A stretch of DNA of 56,738 bases from Acanthaster planci (taxonomy: Eukaryota > Echinodermata > Asteroidea > Valvatida > Acanthasteridae): the NCBI RefSeq assembly GCF_001949145.1, contig NW_019091355.1, forward strand, positions 3,980,375 to 4,037,112, read 5' to 3'. This document shows, piece by piece, positions 13,001-25,772 of the stretch. Position 1 is the stretch's first letter. Each line of letters opens with the position of its first letter. The position numbers were made by a program, and so were the translations under genes. The notes under the pieces were generated by a model. It worked only from the letters and a program-made list of their open reading frames with translations, was not told the DNA's origin and made no database searches.

Positions 13001-13488
13001 TTTTTCGTTACACTAAAGGTAAAATTTTCTCACGAGATTACCAATTATCAATTCTCTTATGGTAGAATAAACGTGCAATATCTCTTGTGTAGTGCCTTAT
13101 TGTTTTGTTTGAGTTTACTTTGCTTTCTGTTTGCTTTTTAATGTATTGCTTGCTTTCCTCCTTTTGGTCAGTTGCGAATAAAAAAGTGACTGTTCTGCTC
13201 AAATTCAAGTATTTACCAAGTATTCCAGATTCACGCAAAGTTAACCCACTTTTTACATAAATATCATCCTTTATACTTGTAGAAATCTTTTCGCTGAGAA
13301 CAGCGCGCGCGAAAGCCATTCCGTCGGTCCCTTTTCAGGCTTTGCACAACTCGGAGACTGTAACTCGTCAACTGAGTTTGTTGTTGAGCTAAGATTACTT
13401 GGAACTCTCTTTTAATATACCCATCCCATCAGCTCCATCCCAACCCCGTCACTTTCCATCATTTTAAGGTTTTCTCGGTTGGGAGCTG
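10051..13488. other. Non-genic stretch
   Basis: No gene recognised. The stretch includes a T-rich, C-poor run near 11808-11838 and a G-quadruplex-like tract listed separately at 12423-12463. Short open frames (for example 10097-10402) have no recognisable features. Confidence 0.45.
12423..12463 (+). other. G-quadruplex-like G-rich tract
   Basis: At least five runs of three or more G (GGGGG, GGGG, GGG, GGGG, GGG, GGGG, GGGG) fall within about 40 bases, separated by loops of one to three bases. This meets the usual sequence rule for a G-quadruplex on the + strand. No gene is recognised beside it, so any function is unknown. Confidence 0.7.
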
Positions 13489-13666
13489 AAGGCCGGTTCA
13501 TACATCACGCGAAAGCGAACACATATTAATTAATGCGAATTTGTGACGTCAGATCGAATTCGCAAAAGTTGAAGACATTTCAACTCGAGCGAACTTTTGC
13601 TACAAACCTTTCGTGGCGTCAAATTCGCTTCACTTTCGCATTGGCCCGTAGTATGAACCGGTCTTT
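13489..13666. mobile_element. MITE with GACCGGTTCATAC-type inverted ends
   Basis: The left end reads AAGGCCGGTTCATAC and the right end GTATGAACCGGTCTT, which are inverted copies with one mismatch. Inside, GCGAAAGCGAA near the left and TTCGCTTCACTTTCGC near the right continue the inverted relation. The element is about 178 bp with no open frame of note, as expected of a non-autonomous DNA transposon. No obvious target-site duplication was settled by eye. Confidence 0.8.
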
Positions 13667-14769
13667 ACTAAAACTTGAGCAAAGCAGGACCTTAGATGAG
13701 GTTCGATAACCCAGGCACTGGAGCTGAAGCTCAGGAGGAATTTCTGCGGCCTAGACGGCCCAAATGTCTCTGGCAAGTTGGTTCAAGCGGAACAGTTTCT
13801 AATGTAACAAACATTCAAGCAATTAAGCAGGGCGGTATGTTTCAGGTGGAGACAAGGCATAATGTGTGAGGAGATGATGACTGTAATTGACCGTAATCTT
13901 CGTGGTTTGCTTGGACTGGCGGTTGTGCAAAACAAACACAACCCAAACCACACCCTTGACCGTGTCTTCGGGCCCTCTTCTGATCCCACCCGAAAGATAT
14001 CCCCTCAAGCTTCTACAGCATCGCCAAAATAAATACTTGCCTCGCACCACACTTCGGTGTTTACCCTCCCCGGGCAAATCTCTAACTCTTCTCCCCCGCT
14101 CCGCCGCCGGCCGTCTCGTCCCCTCCCTTCCGTTGGTAGTCTGCAGGCGCCCGGCGACTGCCCACAAAAAAGGAGAGCGAACCCAGACATCGCGGAGAAA
14201 GTGCGAGGGACTTCCTTAGCGGGTTAGCAAAAGTCCACAAACAGAGCCGGCAGGGCGGCTCTCTTTGTGCAGGCCTCCATAGGGTTGACTTTTTTGGGTA
14301 ATTGTGTTTATTTTGGAAGCGCGAAAATAGCTTGTAATAAGATTCATTACTCTCATGAAGTGAGCGCGGAGTGATTAGTGGCCATGACTTGTTGTTTCGC
14401 GTCTCATCCACTTCTATACAGCGGGTCCTCCTGTCAACTTGGAGGATCCGCGCGATTGAAATAAGAAAATACGTAGAGTTGGAATGTAAACTACGTCCTA
14501 CATTAATCATGATACCTGTCACGGGTCACACCGATTGAATGTAGTTGAGGTTTAATATTTAAGTGAGTTTTTCTTATCTCAATGACGTGTTCTCAACAGC
14601 GACGAGTGTGAGTTTCTGACTCAATGATGAGTGTATAAAACGATTTGCTAAACCACTTCTTTCTGGAATGAAGTTCATGAAATTAGACAAACTCGCGCCA
14701 AAATCACAGCTGATGTATAGAGATACAAGTTCATCACAAGTTGTTGTCACCTTGTTACTTATGACTTAT
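13667..14769. other. Non-genic stretch
   Basis: No supported gene. The part at 14085-14120 is GC-rich and gives overlapping open frames on both strands, which is typical of base composition and not of coding. None shows a known domain. Confidence 0.4.
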
Positions 14770-14860
14770 GACTGGCCTTGTGAAAGGACTTGTGACTGGC
14801 TTTGTGAAGGGACTTGTGACTGGACTTGTGAAGGGACTTGTGACTGGACTTGTGAAGGAC
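14770..14860 (+). repeat. 24-bp minisatellite, about 3.8 units
   Basis: Units begin at 14770, 14794, 14818 and 14842, each of the form GACTGG, two variable bases, TTGTGAAGGGACTTGT. Units 3 and 4 are identical over their shared length; units 1 and 2 differ at one or two places. Because 24 is a multiple of three, the frame stays open and reads as a CDWxCEGT octapeptide repeat. No gene context supports translation. Confidence 0.9.
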
Positions 14861-16765
14861 TCGAATAACGCTGCTCCCCAACATCACGATCGCTGAATTA
14901 CCGCACCCTCTATGGGTGCATAACCCCTTTTTATTTCAATAAATGAACAACTCCAGTGCATTATGTGATATTACAAATCCCACTTTAGGGCAGGGAGGGG
15001 TAAACAAACTTTCCGGTCCTTATCAGCCGGTAAGAGCTACCGGAGACGTGTTCATGATAATGCTGTAGTGTAATAATCCAATCACCCGCAGACTGTTACA
15101 AAATGAGAGCGGCTGTATCAAAGCCTCGCTGGCACGAAAAACATCTCAGATTCCCAGGCTTCAGCGCCCGCTTGATACTACCCTAGACGGCAAGAGCGAA
15201 AAGGTCGCAACAACAATGGCCCGGTATAATCTATTGTTTCAGGCCGATGATATTCATGATAGCTAGTTCCCCGTGATTGGGAATTGGGGCGTGAAACGTT
15301 GCCAACATCAAACCCGGCACCAGTCTATACACAAGACATTATACGCTCTGAAATCAAGCTTCATTTGCTCCAGCGCGCTTCATCAGCGCTAAATGAAGCG
15401 GAAATTGGACATGGAAAAAAGTACATGGCCAAAAAAACCCGCATGGACGTCAACTTGACGCGCACTGCATGCAGCAAAAAAGACACGAATAGAGGCCACT
15501 GTAAATGATTTTCGTCATTGTATGTGGCCACGAACTTGGATGAAGTTGAAAAGTTCAGGTTCGAATCAGTTCAGTATTTTCAAAATATATTGCATCATAT
15601 TGTAATCACTTCGAGAACTGTTTTGGAGACAGAACTATCAAGGCCATCTAATGCTCAGTTGCAACTTGCACTGTGGCGTCTCTTAGGATGTTGTAACCAC
15701 TCCAGACAGTTTTTGAACGAAGATGGTAATCCATTTAAATTATACATAGTCAAGTAGTGTTATTTTCTTTGCGATGCTCAGACCCTGACCTAGATTTATT
15801 AAGTTGAATCCGACCATAGCGTCCTTTTTCTTTCGAAACGAGACATTTGGTCAGTCCACTCACGCCTAAAGATCTGTTTCGTACATATCAGGATGCGATT
15901 TGCTCAATGGGAGAGAATATCGGCACATAATCATTTCCGACACTTCTCAAAGTTGAAGTTGATTAATACCGTCCAGTTGACGATACACACACGTACGCCA
16001 CGTCCGCAAGTACAAGATTGAACATAGAACTGCCATGTAGGAAATGCCAAGTCTAGTTAAACTCTTTGCTGAGCTGAGAGTGGTTAGTCTCAGAGGACTA
16101 CGGTATTCGTGTGCGGGATTTTTCCCCTGATTCCGAATGGGTTGGAGGCCAGTAAAGTGGTCCCCATATTGCCTGTTCCGACCGAGTCATGAATCGCACG
16201 TCCTTCATTTTGATCCCATGTTAAGGGGTATTATGGTCCGCCAACCAGTGGGATAAAAAGGGTCCCAGTTCTGTAGTTGCGAGCTTGAGCTCGGTGGGCT
16301 TTCATTCAAGGTAATTCAGAATGAAACTGTCCCAGAGAATTGATTTTTTTTATGCAACAGAGGCGAGGGGATGTTTCTTTTTAGTGGAATTGGGCAGAGG
16401 GCTTTGGAAATACTTCTGGGGTGATCATTTTTGCACTCCACTCAAAAGTTATCAGAAACATTAAAAGAGAAAGTGAAAGATGACAGCCAAAGCTAATGTT
16501 TGCTTCACGTGTATTTAATGTTGGACGCCTTGAAGTATTCAGGATGTTTTCCTGATTTTTTTATCAAGTGAGGGTGGTAATCTTTTTTGTTTATGGCCGC
16601 AACCCCCAGAGAGTCCCAACCCCAAACAATGGATGATAAACTTGCTTGCTTTGCTGAATATTCTGCTTATTGATACCCTTTGAGAACTGTTAGTAGAAAA
16701 AAATGGGACTTTGATCGATTGTCAGTGTAAGCAAATGCCTCGATCAAATGTTGTGAGGTCCTAGC
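14861..16765. other. Non-genic stretch
   Basis: No gene recognised. A weak local hairpin lies near 15370-15400 (GCGCTTCAT facing ATGAAGCG). Nothing else can be supported. Confidence 0.45.
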
Positions 16766-16960
16766 CGCCTCGAGCAGAAGCAGCCCTCCTCCTCGGTTGA
16801 ACAGAGCCGTGTTGGTGGGAATGTTCATTTTGCTGGTAGCCCCCCGCCCCCGCAACTTGTGCATTTCATAGTCGTTCGTGAACCAGCGAAGTGCAGTCCC
16901 CATCAAAGGAGCCTCTGTTGCCACGACAATTGCACCGTTTCTTGGTCCAGCTCGGGGTTC
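16766..16960 (-). repeat. Dispersed repeat family A, copy 3
   Basis: Minus-strand copy starting (on the + strand) GCCGCCTCGAGCAGAAGC and ending CAGCTCGGGGTTCAT. The minus-strand frame encodes the family pattern ATEAPLMGTALRWFTNDYEM, after which small insertions of C-rich sequence change the frame relative to copies 1 and 2. Confidence 0.85.
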
Positions 16961-19900
16961 ATGTTAAAACTTGAAGCTCCCCGCTGTGCTTCACTCGATT
17001 TAATTTAAAGTTTAATCGATGGCTAAACTGTGGGAGTTCTACGAAGACAGAACTGCTCTGGAAACGTCGAAATTCTGACTCGTATAATGGCAATAAAAAT
17101 AACTTTACATACAACGTTTTTTATATTAGCTCTTCACGCCAATCAAGAACACACTCGAAGTGAAGGCATCCTTGGTTGGCTCTGTTCACGCTGTCTTTCC
17201 TCGTATAGGCCTACATAAAAACCACAGAGATGTGGAAAAGTTTTCGCAAAGCCGTTCAGTCTGATCAGAAGCAGGAAAAGTCTATTTCCGGAGTCCCACC
17301 ACAAGCCGTCTTATACTTTCCTCGTTGTTGTTTGCGAACAAGGATACCAATCAACGCGCCAAAACTTACAAGTAGATTTGATTGCCCATTGTTTGTTAAC
17401 CGGATAAACAGAGCGAAGAGCCGACCGTTAGAGGAGTGTGGAGGTCGGCCTGTCGGCCAGGCCAAAAGGGGGACAAAATGTAACTTTCGGATGATCGCGG
17501 TAAAAATCACAAATGAAAAGAGGAAGTTTACCGACGGCTCACGCAACAAAAAAGACGGATCGCACAACCGACGCTCAAGTGTTGCAGCGGAAATTGGGCT
17601 GTGTTTGCAAGAAAAAGGCTCTTATTTCGAGCATTTCGTCAAACTCTGATCGAAGAAAATCCTGTTCTGGGCAACAATTCCGCATCGTGAGCTGCATCCA
17701 CTGAGGAATCTAGAATCCGGACCTTGCTCGAGCTCGTCCAGTCGACAACCGGATTCTGGTAATTGCTAGGCTTTAGAGCATTCGAGAAACTTTTTCCAAC
17801 CTGTCCGATATCGCAATTTGAATGCAGTGTAATACCCCCGACAATTTCTTGCCCATTCATTGACAACAAAACACAACAATCTCATCACATTTTGATAATG
17901 CACACCATGACTGTTCTGTCGACTGTAGATGACTGATGTCATAAACTAATACACCCAACATGATGAGTATACAAACTTTTTGTACACCTTAACATAAAAA
18001 CAAACAATCCAAGATCAAAACGACCTACTTTGTCTAGACAAACTGTCGATACCTCAAGCTCCTAAAATGCCGACATCGCTGCGTACTATTTAGATCCGAT
18101 CTTGGTCCTCCGAAGGCCGGCTGTCAGATGAAGAGGGTGAGGGGAAAGACGATCGTGACGGTATGCCACATGAGGCAATTAACACTCAGCGTGAAGGCCG
18201 GGCGGCACGGCGGTACGCTCTAAAAGAGACAAGGGGGCTGGCCAGCGTTGGGGCACGGCGAAGATTACCGATGTACCGGCACCACGGGGTCTTCTCAGGG
18301 AGACTGACCGGGATGGGGGAGGAGTGGTGTACAGGTGTTCAGGTGGGATCGTTCTATCGCGACAATTCAGTTGATTCGAGATAGTTTTGGCGAAGATTTT
18401 CGTGGTTTCAGTAAGATGGGAGCTGCTGAACCCTCGCTCAGTCCATGCTAATTGGTCGAAATCGTTTTGCCATCATTGAATTTTCTTGAGACTATATTGG
18501 TTGATCCACTGAACTAGATTTGGGTACATCATTCATGATTATTTGTTCTGTTTGTGTGAGCTGGGGGAAATTCCTCTATTGACACATACAAAAATACTGA
18601 ATTGTATGCCCTTTCTCTATTAAAGGTTCATTGATTCGGGGTTAATCACCAACATCCATTCAATATTTCAGATTTATGTGAACTCCGCATTCACACCTAT
18701 ACAGGTTGCTAAATTCTCTTATGTACAGGACCGGAAGTATTAATTGGTCCCGATTCCCCGCAATCAGTCACTTTCACGCCTGATTACGCTCTTGTGTATG
18801 GGAAACCATATCTTGGACTGATGTGAGGTCTCGTCTAAGTTACAAGCCCTCGATCGTGCGTCGTGCCTCCAAAGTGTTGAGGTAGGCATTTGGCTCACCG
18901 CAGAAAAAGAGGAACCCGATAGTGCACCCAAAGACTGTTCTGGTCCAGCCTGGCAGAAGCCAGGAGATAATCCTCTAGGTAAATCTCCCCCCGGAATGGT
19001 GGGCATTTTGATGCGGTTAATCCCCGACGGTTCAATCTTCCCTGAGCGCGCGGTGTGCCGTGATTGTTGATCTAGTGAACCGCCAACAATGAAGTGACTT
19101 CCGTTCGTTCTCTTCTACTCGCAAAGCCGCGTCGACGGGGGAAATAATGGGTACATGAATGTATTACCACAATATGCAAAGATCATAACATTAGAGATAA
19201 ACTCTTCAGTTAAAACAGACAGAATTATAATTTGAATCCATATGTATACAAAATAATGTCACAGAATCTCGTTTCAAGTAAAAATCACTCTTCCCGGCAC
19301 AATTTGCGTTTTGCTTTCCCCGTTTTCCCCGTATTAATCTTTTCCACTGCTATCCAGTTCTCCGATGGGTGACAAAAACTAATTCGTTTCGGAACTCAAA
19401 TGGCACATAAGGACCATCGTATATTGATAAAGAATTATGAACGTTTTTGATAGTGATTACATAAATTGAACGAGTTTTTAGAGAATTATATCATAGAAAT
19501 ATAACTTGAGTTCTCCCAATTGGTGCACCCAATCTACGCTATTTCAACTCAAGAAGTCATGATGCACTATGCAACTATTCCCTTATAATTTGTGTCTATG
19601 TTTTGCGTTCTGACATCAGCACAGGAAGTGGTAGCGATCTTCTCAACAGATGTCGATAAACGGGTTCAAGATATCCGCAGCTGATTTTCCTCTCATTACT
19701 CGACACTGAGTACAGTTGAGTCACGCGGGAGCAAGGTTGCCGCAATACTGATGTAAATTGAGAGGGGGTGTCTTCCCACTTGTCCTCGTTGAGCAGGTGG
19801 AATCGAGACGGTACGAGGATTCACCGATTCCTCGAAACCTCCGCATCACTTGAGACACGAGGGATTCCTCTCTCTTCGTGCGGGACGCTCGCCCGACTGA

Positions 19901-22900
19901 GCGGGCTTGCCAGGTGACTCATCGGTCGCTCCTCGGTACAGTCTTGCCGGGTGGGCTGTTACCAGACATCCTTCAAAGACGAGGTCGTTCTAAAACTATT
20001 AGCCTACTAGCCTTTGCCCAAATTTCAGGCCTATAGTTTTAAACCTCAAACATCACTAGGTATAGTATTACTTTAATGACGTAATTTTCACACTGATATG
20101 TCAAAATCTGGAGGGTTCTGATTGCAGTAAAATTAATCCAAGTAATCAAGGAATAATTTTCGCAGGTCCAAAGAAAGGGAAGGGAGGACTTTAAGTTTGT
20201 CGTGCAATTTCTGCCTTAATTCGAATAATACGGTCGTGGGGATGGGTGTGATGGAGGAAACAACTAGCCCGAGGGCTTCCCAGGGATGGCAGGGATCGAT
20301 AGACATCAGAAATCAGCGTTTTCCACCCTTTCGTATATTTTCTTGACTCCACTGTATGATCTTTTCCCTTCGTTTCCGGTTACCAGATAGCCTTGAGGTG
20401 CGCCTTTTGAGGGATATCCCACCCACATTCTATAAATATCTATTAACCACCATATGACTCAGCATTGATCAACTTCAGTTTATTTTATTAACTATTAAAC
20501 TGCGTGTGTGTCACTGTCGCTTTGTCTACCTCTTTATTTATATCGGCAGGAAGTTCAAAGTGATCCCATTCACAATTAACCACCGCTTTGGACACCACAA
20601 CTCATGCCCTCCTCGACTTCACCAAGACCAAAATCCACTGGGTAACCAGCTTCACCCCAGGCACTCCCTACAAATGTTCCTAGCTCTATGATACAATACA
20701 TTGAGCTCAAAAAAATAACTTTTACAACCATAGTCACAGAAGAGGCCTGACCTTTGTAGATGCACTTTTAAACATTTCTGAAACTTGCCCCACCCGACGG
20801 ATTTTTGAGTAAGGCTTTTGATATCTTGTCTCCTCCAACATCATGTTGAATAAGCTCGAAGCCGCATTCACCTTTTAACCCCCCCCCCGAAAGCTGGATT
20901 CGCCGCTGGTAAATCACGCCCTTGGGTTTTCTGAGGAGGAAATCTCAGTGTAAATTGTGACCTCACGCATCTGTACACAAATCTTTCGATCTGAAGACCG
21001 AACCTCAGGAGAAAAGTGCCACGGTGGAACTTGCAAAAAATGATTAAGTTCAAATTTGGAATGAAGATGAAAAGGAGATAATTGGAAAATAAAAGTAAGC
21101 GCCAGAACAGTTAACACCTCTGAAAAGAATGAAGATCAAGTTCAGTCGTTAAAACCCATTTCAGGAGAAGCTTTCCTAGTTTACGCCAGCCCAATCGTCT
21201 GTTGATTTTGCACACACGCAGAGCTAGTAAGAGGAATTTTCCTTAACAACTCAGGTGACGTCATCAAAACAACTTGGGACACACGAGCGGTTGGCACGCA
21301 CAGGCCGAGAGCGGGCACACAAGATCTTAGCACCCGGCATCCGAGGCTAGTCGATCATAATCTCGGGTAACAAGGTCGGAGCAGGACGTACACAATTCGG
21401 CTCTCAGGCTCAGAAGTTGCACCTGTGTGTTTTTGCATGTGAGCTGCACGTGAACGATAAACCGTTGTCTCTTTTTTTCTATGGATAGTACCCGCGTAAT
21501 GTGTAGCAGTGACTTCAAGTTCGTCCCGTCAACATAGATCCTGTTTATCGCCTTTTTTTCCTCCTGAGAGAGTTCTCAGCGGGAAATACCTGTGGATACC
21601 GAAGAGAGATTGGTACTTTTTGACAACAGAGCTTAAGCAGAAGAACATCAAGGTTACCTGCAATACACACACACAGCGCGTGGTAAGTACAATGTACATG
21701 TACATCCAGCTGAGCCTCATGGATTTCTTACTTCCATAATTTGCATGACTTTTTAATAGCATCTATGAAACCGCATGGCACTAGGTATGGTCTTGTGCTG
21801 GGTATGTAGTTATCACCCTTGGTCTTTTTTAAAGCTCCGAGGTAGAACGGCATGCTGAGCGGAGTTTGGCACCAGTTTCTAAATTATTTTTTTTTAACCA
21901 GTTCATGTTTTTATGGTTGGCCTTCCAGCCGCGCGGTGGTATGGTGCGCTGGCTGCGACAATGGACAGGTAAGTCTGCTAGCCAACCAAAGTGACAAAGT
22001 GCCATTGTGGCCCCTTGGTAGGGTGCCCATCCTACTCGTCACATGGCGCTTGTTGGCTCGCCGTCGGCCGTCAATGAAACACTTCCTATTTAATCGCCCT
22101 AATACCCTTGCCGCTGCATTAGCGATTGTGGCCAAGTTGACTTTTCTTATCTTTTCATCGATCTGCAAATCTCTACGTGGGAAAGGATCCTCTTCTGAAC
22201 GGTGTTAGCTTGTCTTTCCTTTATCGCCCTGCGCTAAAAAATAATTTTCGTCCCCACAAGCTGCTATTTCGTCGCCTTTTCCTAGTTTGCCATTGTAGAT
22301 TTAATAATCATCGCAAAGCATCATGGTCAACCGTATATATATAAACTTCGTCATTGCTAAATTGGAAAAAAATGTGGGCAAAATCAGTGCCCATCTGAAT
22401 ACATGTATTTTGAACTTCAAATACAGCTACCGATGGGTATTAATAAGATCAAGGAGGATGGGAGGATGTCTTCGAAACCAAGAACACTCCTTAGTTCCTG
22501 TATACTTAAATATACTTAACCGTACGCATGGCTGAATCGAATCTTGCAGGGTTGAAAAGACAGACCATTTCGTTGGCCATTCGGCTGTTGGCGGAAGTCC
22601 CAATTAACTTACAGGTTGATTGGCAGGTTACTCTCCAGACATTTTACCTTCTTACTGCCAACATGAATAGGTTTTAGGGCAGAGAAGTCTATTACAACGA
22701 TCGATAGCTGCTCAAATTGCCCTCTCCCAAGTTGTGCGACAAAACGGAGAGTCTTTAAGTGCACGGATGCTTAAAGTTAACCGCTGTAATCCGGTTTGCC
22801 CCGCTGTCTTTAAGAACCCCCTTTTAAAAACTTCATCTCAAACGGAGATATATATTACCAGAGAAAAGTGGAATTAATCGGGGAGACAAAATGGCTTGTT

Positions 22901-23769
22901 TACGCTTGATTTGACACGACAGTGATACAAGATGGCAACGCTGGGAAATCCCGTAGCCTTCCGCCCTGCCTCAACCGTGCTCCAACTGTCAATTACCAGC
23001 TTTGCGTTGTGTAAATGGGCGTTTGTACATAACGCTGGTGTTCCAGTGATACCAGCAAGGTTTTGCAGGGGAAACGGACACTAGTGCTGGAAGTCGGAAT
23101 CGTGCTGTGTCTGGTCTGATTAAACTGAGATGTAGCAGGGCCTTCCATTTTATAGAAAAGTTTATCGTGCTGTATCCAGGAGGAAGACAGAATCTTTGGG
23201 GCTATACGTTAAAGTATTAAATTGTGGGAAATAACTTGTAAAACAAAATGCGATAGTTAATGTTGGTGCCTAATGTAGGGTTCTTGTGATTACATGCTAT
23301 GGCGATAGAGATGGTCTACATATTTTTAGTGACATCGGTACTGCAGGGATTGGGGATGATATTGCAGATCAAGACACACACACACACCTTCACGTTTATC
23401 CTAATACGCTAGATAGAATGAACGGCTCCTGAAACCTAGCCTGTCCTTGTCAAAACTAGCGCACACGATGCCTTACATTTTTTTAATCACTTGTTCTAGT
23501 AATTGGTTAAGTGGGATCTGATCTTCCTCGGTATGGACAGGTGGTCGCGCCCGTTAGCTACCGACTGCAAACTCTCCTTCATGTCGCAGTATTTTTGGAC
23601 CTCTCACACCTCTTGAAGCTCGGGACAGGCGAAGAAAAGAAGTCTTGTCAAATCGTGACCGCATCGGGCTGTGCTTCCGGTGATGCAATTATTGGAAAAG
23701 CATGAAGGTCGAAACCTGTGAGTGATTATACCCAATGAGTTCAGGGTGTGGGAGCAGACAAACTCAATT

Positions 23770-23787
23770 GGGGGGGGGGGGGGGGGG
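23770..23787 (+). repeat. Poly-G run (18 bases)
   Basis: A pure run of G in an otherwise ordinary stretch. It is a mononucleotide microsatellite whose length may be affected by sequencing error. Confidence 0.85.
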
Positions 23788-25733
23788 ACTGAGGAGACAA
23801 TAAATATGAAATCAAAACAGTAGTCAGTATGTGGGCTTTCTGTTTGTTTGCCTTAAAGCGCTGAGATGAGACGTGAATTTTACTACAGAGAATGTTTCGT
23901 GCACCCCGGGAGGTGGTGCGCCTCTCTGCTCGTGTTAGATGTACGAAAAACTATTTGGACATCCCTTTTGGTCAATCATATCAAAGAGTGCACATTTTCA
24001 ATATGTATTTTTCCGGACAAAATATGCTGTGGCGTCTTTTCGAGCACACACCGTTCATTCGAAAAGTTTTCTCCTCGAGCCGTGAACTCAAAGTATGACC
24101 GAATAGATGAATCCGGTGACCATGGCAACGCCATCGCCGGTCACTTTTACCAGCAGCCCCGCCGACGGCGGAAAGCGTAGTGATAACTTCTCGTGCAGAG
24201 CCGCTGTTCCACGACAGTCACTCCGCTCACAGCCCGACACAGTGATTTCCGCCATTAAAGGGGGCCATCCGGAATGTCCAGTAAAACGCCATTGGATTAG
24301 TCCGACTTGTATTGTATCCTGCATTCGGTTCCACTCATATCCGGGGAAAGGCCTTCAGACATTTAAGTCCTTTCTCATGAGAGAGGGCGAGAGGAGACCC
24401 GATGTGCTTTACACTGCTTGAACGGAAGTTAGGAGTTCATTTCTATATCAGTTGCAATTTATGCCTGTAATTTTCTTGAATATGAGTTTTCGTGATCACC
24501 GATTACTTTTATCTGCGTCTCATTCCCTCCTTGGAATGCAGTATTCTTCTCAATTTCCAGAAAGAAGGACAGAATTTTCTCTCAATGATGTTGATGAAGT
24601 TTCACATTCGGCTTCACATGCGACCACATTACACCATTCATTATACATACACATGCACATGTGTATCCTGTTAGTATTAGTTTTCGCTGTTACGCGGGTG
24701 CTTTGATCCACCACGTGTAACTGTATAACCCGTCTGTCCAGAACCGGTAGTGCATTTCTAGTGTTATGCGGGTTCCCTAATATGGTGCGCCTCGTGTAGT
24801 AATCTATCGATCTTCATAGAGGAAACAGCAACCGCACTTGAATCAGATAATTATCAAGTTTGTCAGTGAGAACGGTACCAGTGTGCCAAACCACCAAACG
24901 TCATGCGTCAAAATCAACCCCCCCCTTCCCATAAGTACCAAGACGTTTTCATTCTAGCCCACGCATACGTTGATTATGACCCAGCCGCGCTCCTTGCGAT
25001 CAGCTTATCCGTCTAGCGCTCAAATCCGGATTACAACGATATCTCTGACTTTGGATTCTTTCAGACCAGACTTAATCCTTGTCCCCCCCTGGCATGGCAA
25101 AGCTACTTACATATCGGAAGCGAAGCTGGTAGTGAATTGACGGTGTTGCCTGCGTGGGGGGATGCCTCTGTGATGTAACGGATCGGGGGCGGTGGGCGCA
25201 AATCTATATTTTGCCCGACTACAACTTGACAAGGCACCGTCACAATCAGTCCTTTGAAAACTGCAGTCGTTTTGCTCAGGCTCAAATAGCACAGAGGAGA
25301 AAGTGTTCCCTTGCTTGTCACTTTCTCCCCCGGGACCTTCTTTTGCAACTGTTGGTTGAACGTGAATAAAGTAGATCAACTTCGTGGGCTGTAAGCAGGT
25401 ATGTTTCATCATGAAAGTTTGCGTGTAGGCCGTATAGGCCCAATAGTATTATGACATACGAAAGTGCACCAGGCTTATGTAATTCCGGACGAGTAGGGCC
25501 GATCTTGGGTGCATACATGCATTTCTTAAATCTGATGGTACTTTGTACTATGTATCCATACGTGTGTATCTCCGATGTTCACTACAATTTGCATTTTACT
25601 GCAAAAAGAAGTCGTAGACTTTTCTTGTAATGCGCACGATTTCCGGGCGCAGTGTGCAACAGTGAAGAGGAGAGCCACCTCGAGTCAGTGATTTGCGCGT
25701 CCGATGCTCTTATGACACATTCGGAAACAGTGT

Positions 25734-25772
25734 CGGAGACAAAAGGTGGCTTCACCTTTCTTTTGTCTCCGG
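25734..25772. repeat. Short hairpin
   Basis: CGGAGACAAAAGGTG (25734-25748) faces CACCTTTCTTTTGTCTCC with a four-base bulge and a loop of about four bases. It is not followed by a T run and lies outside any recognised gene, so it is recorded only as local structure. Confidence 0.5.

Noticed and set aside
13823-14522. Several long overlapping frames on both strands
   Set aside because: Open on both strands at once in GC-rich sequence, a composition effect; no domain recognised.
17230-17649. 139-codon open frame on the + strand with an opposing 100-codon frame
   Set aside because: No recognisable motif in either; the two strands are equally open.
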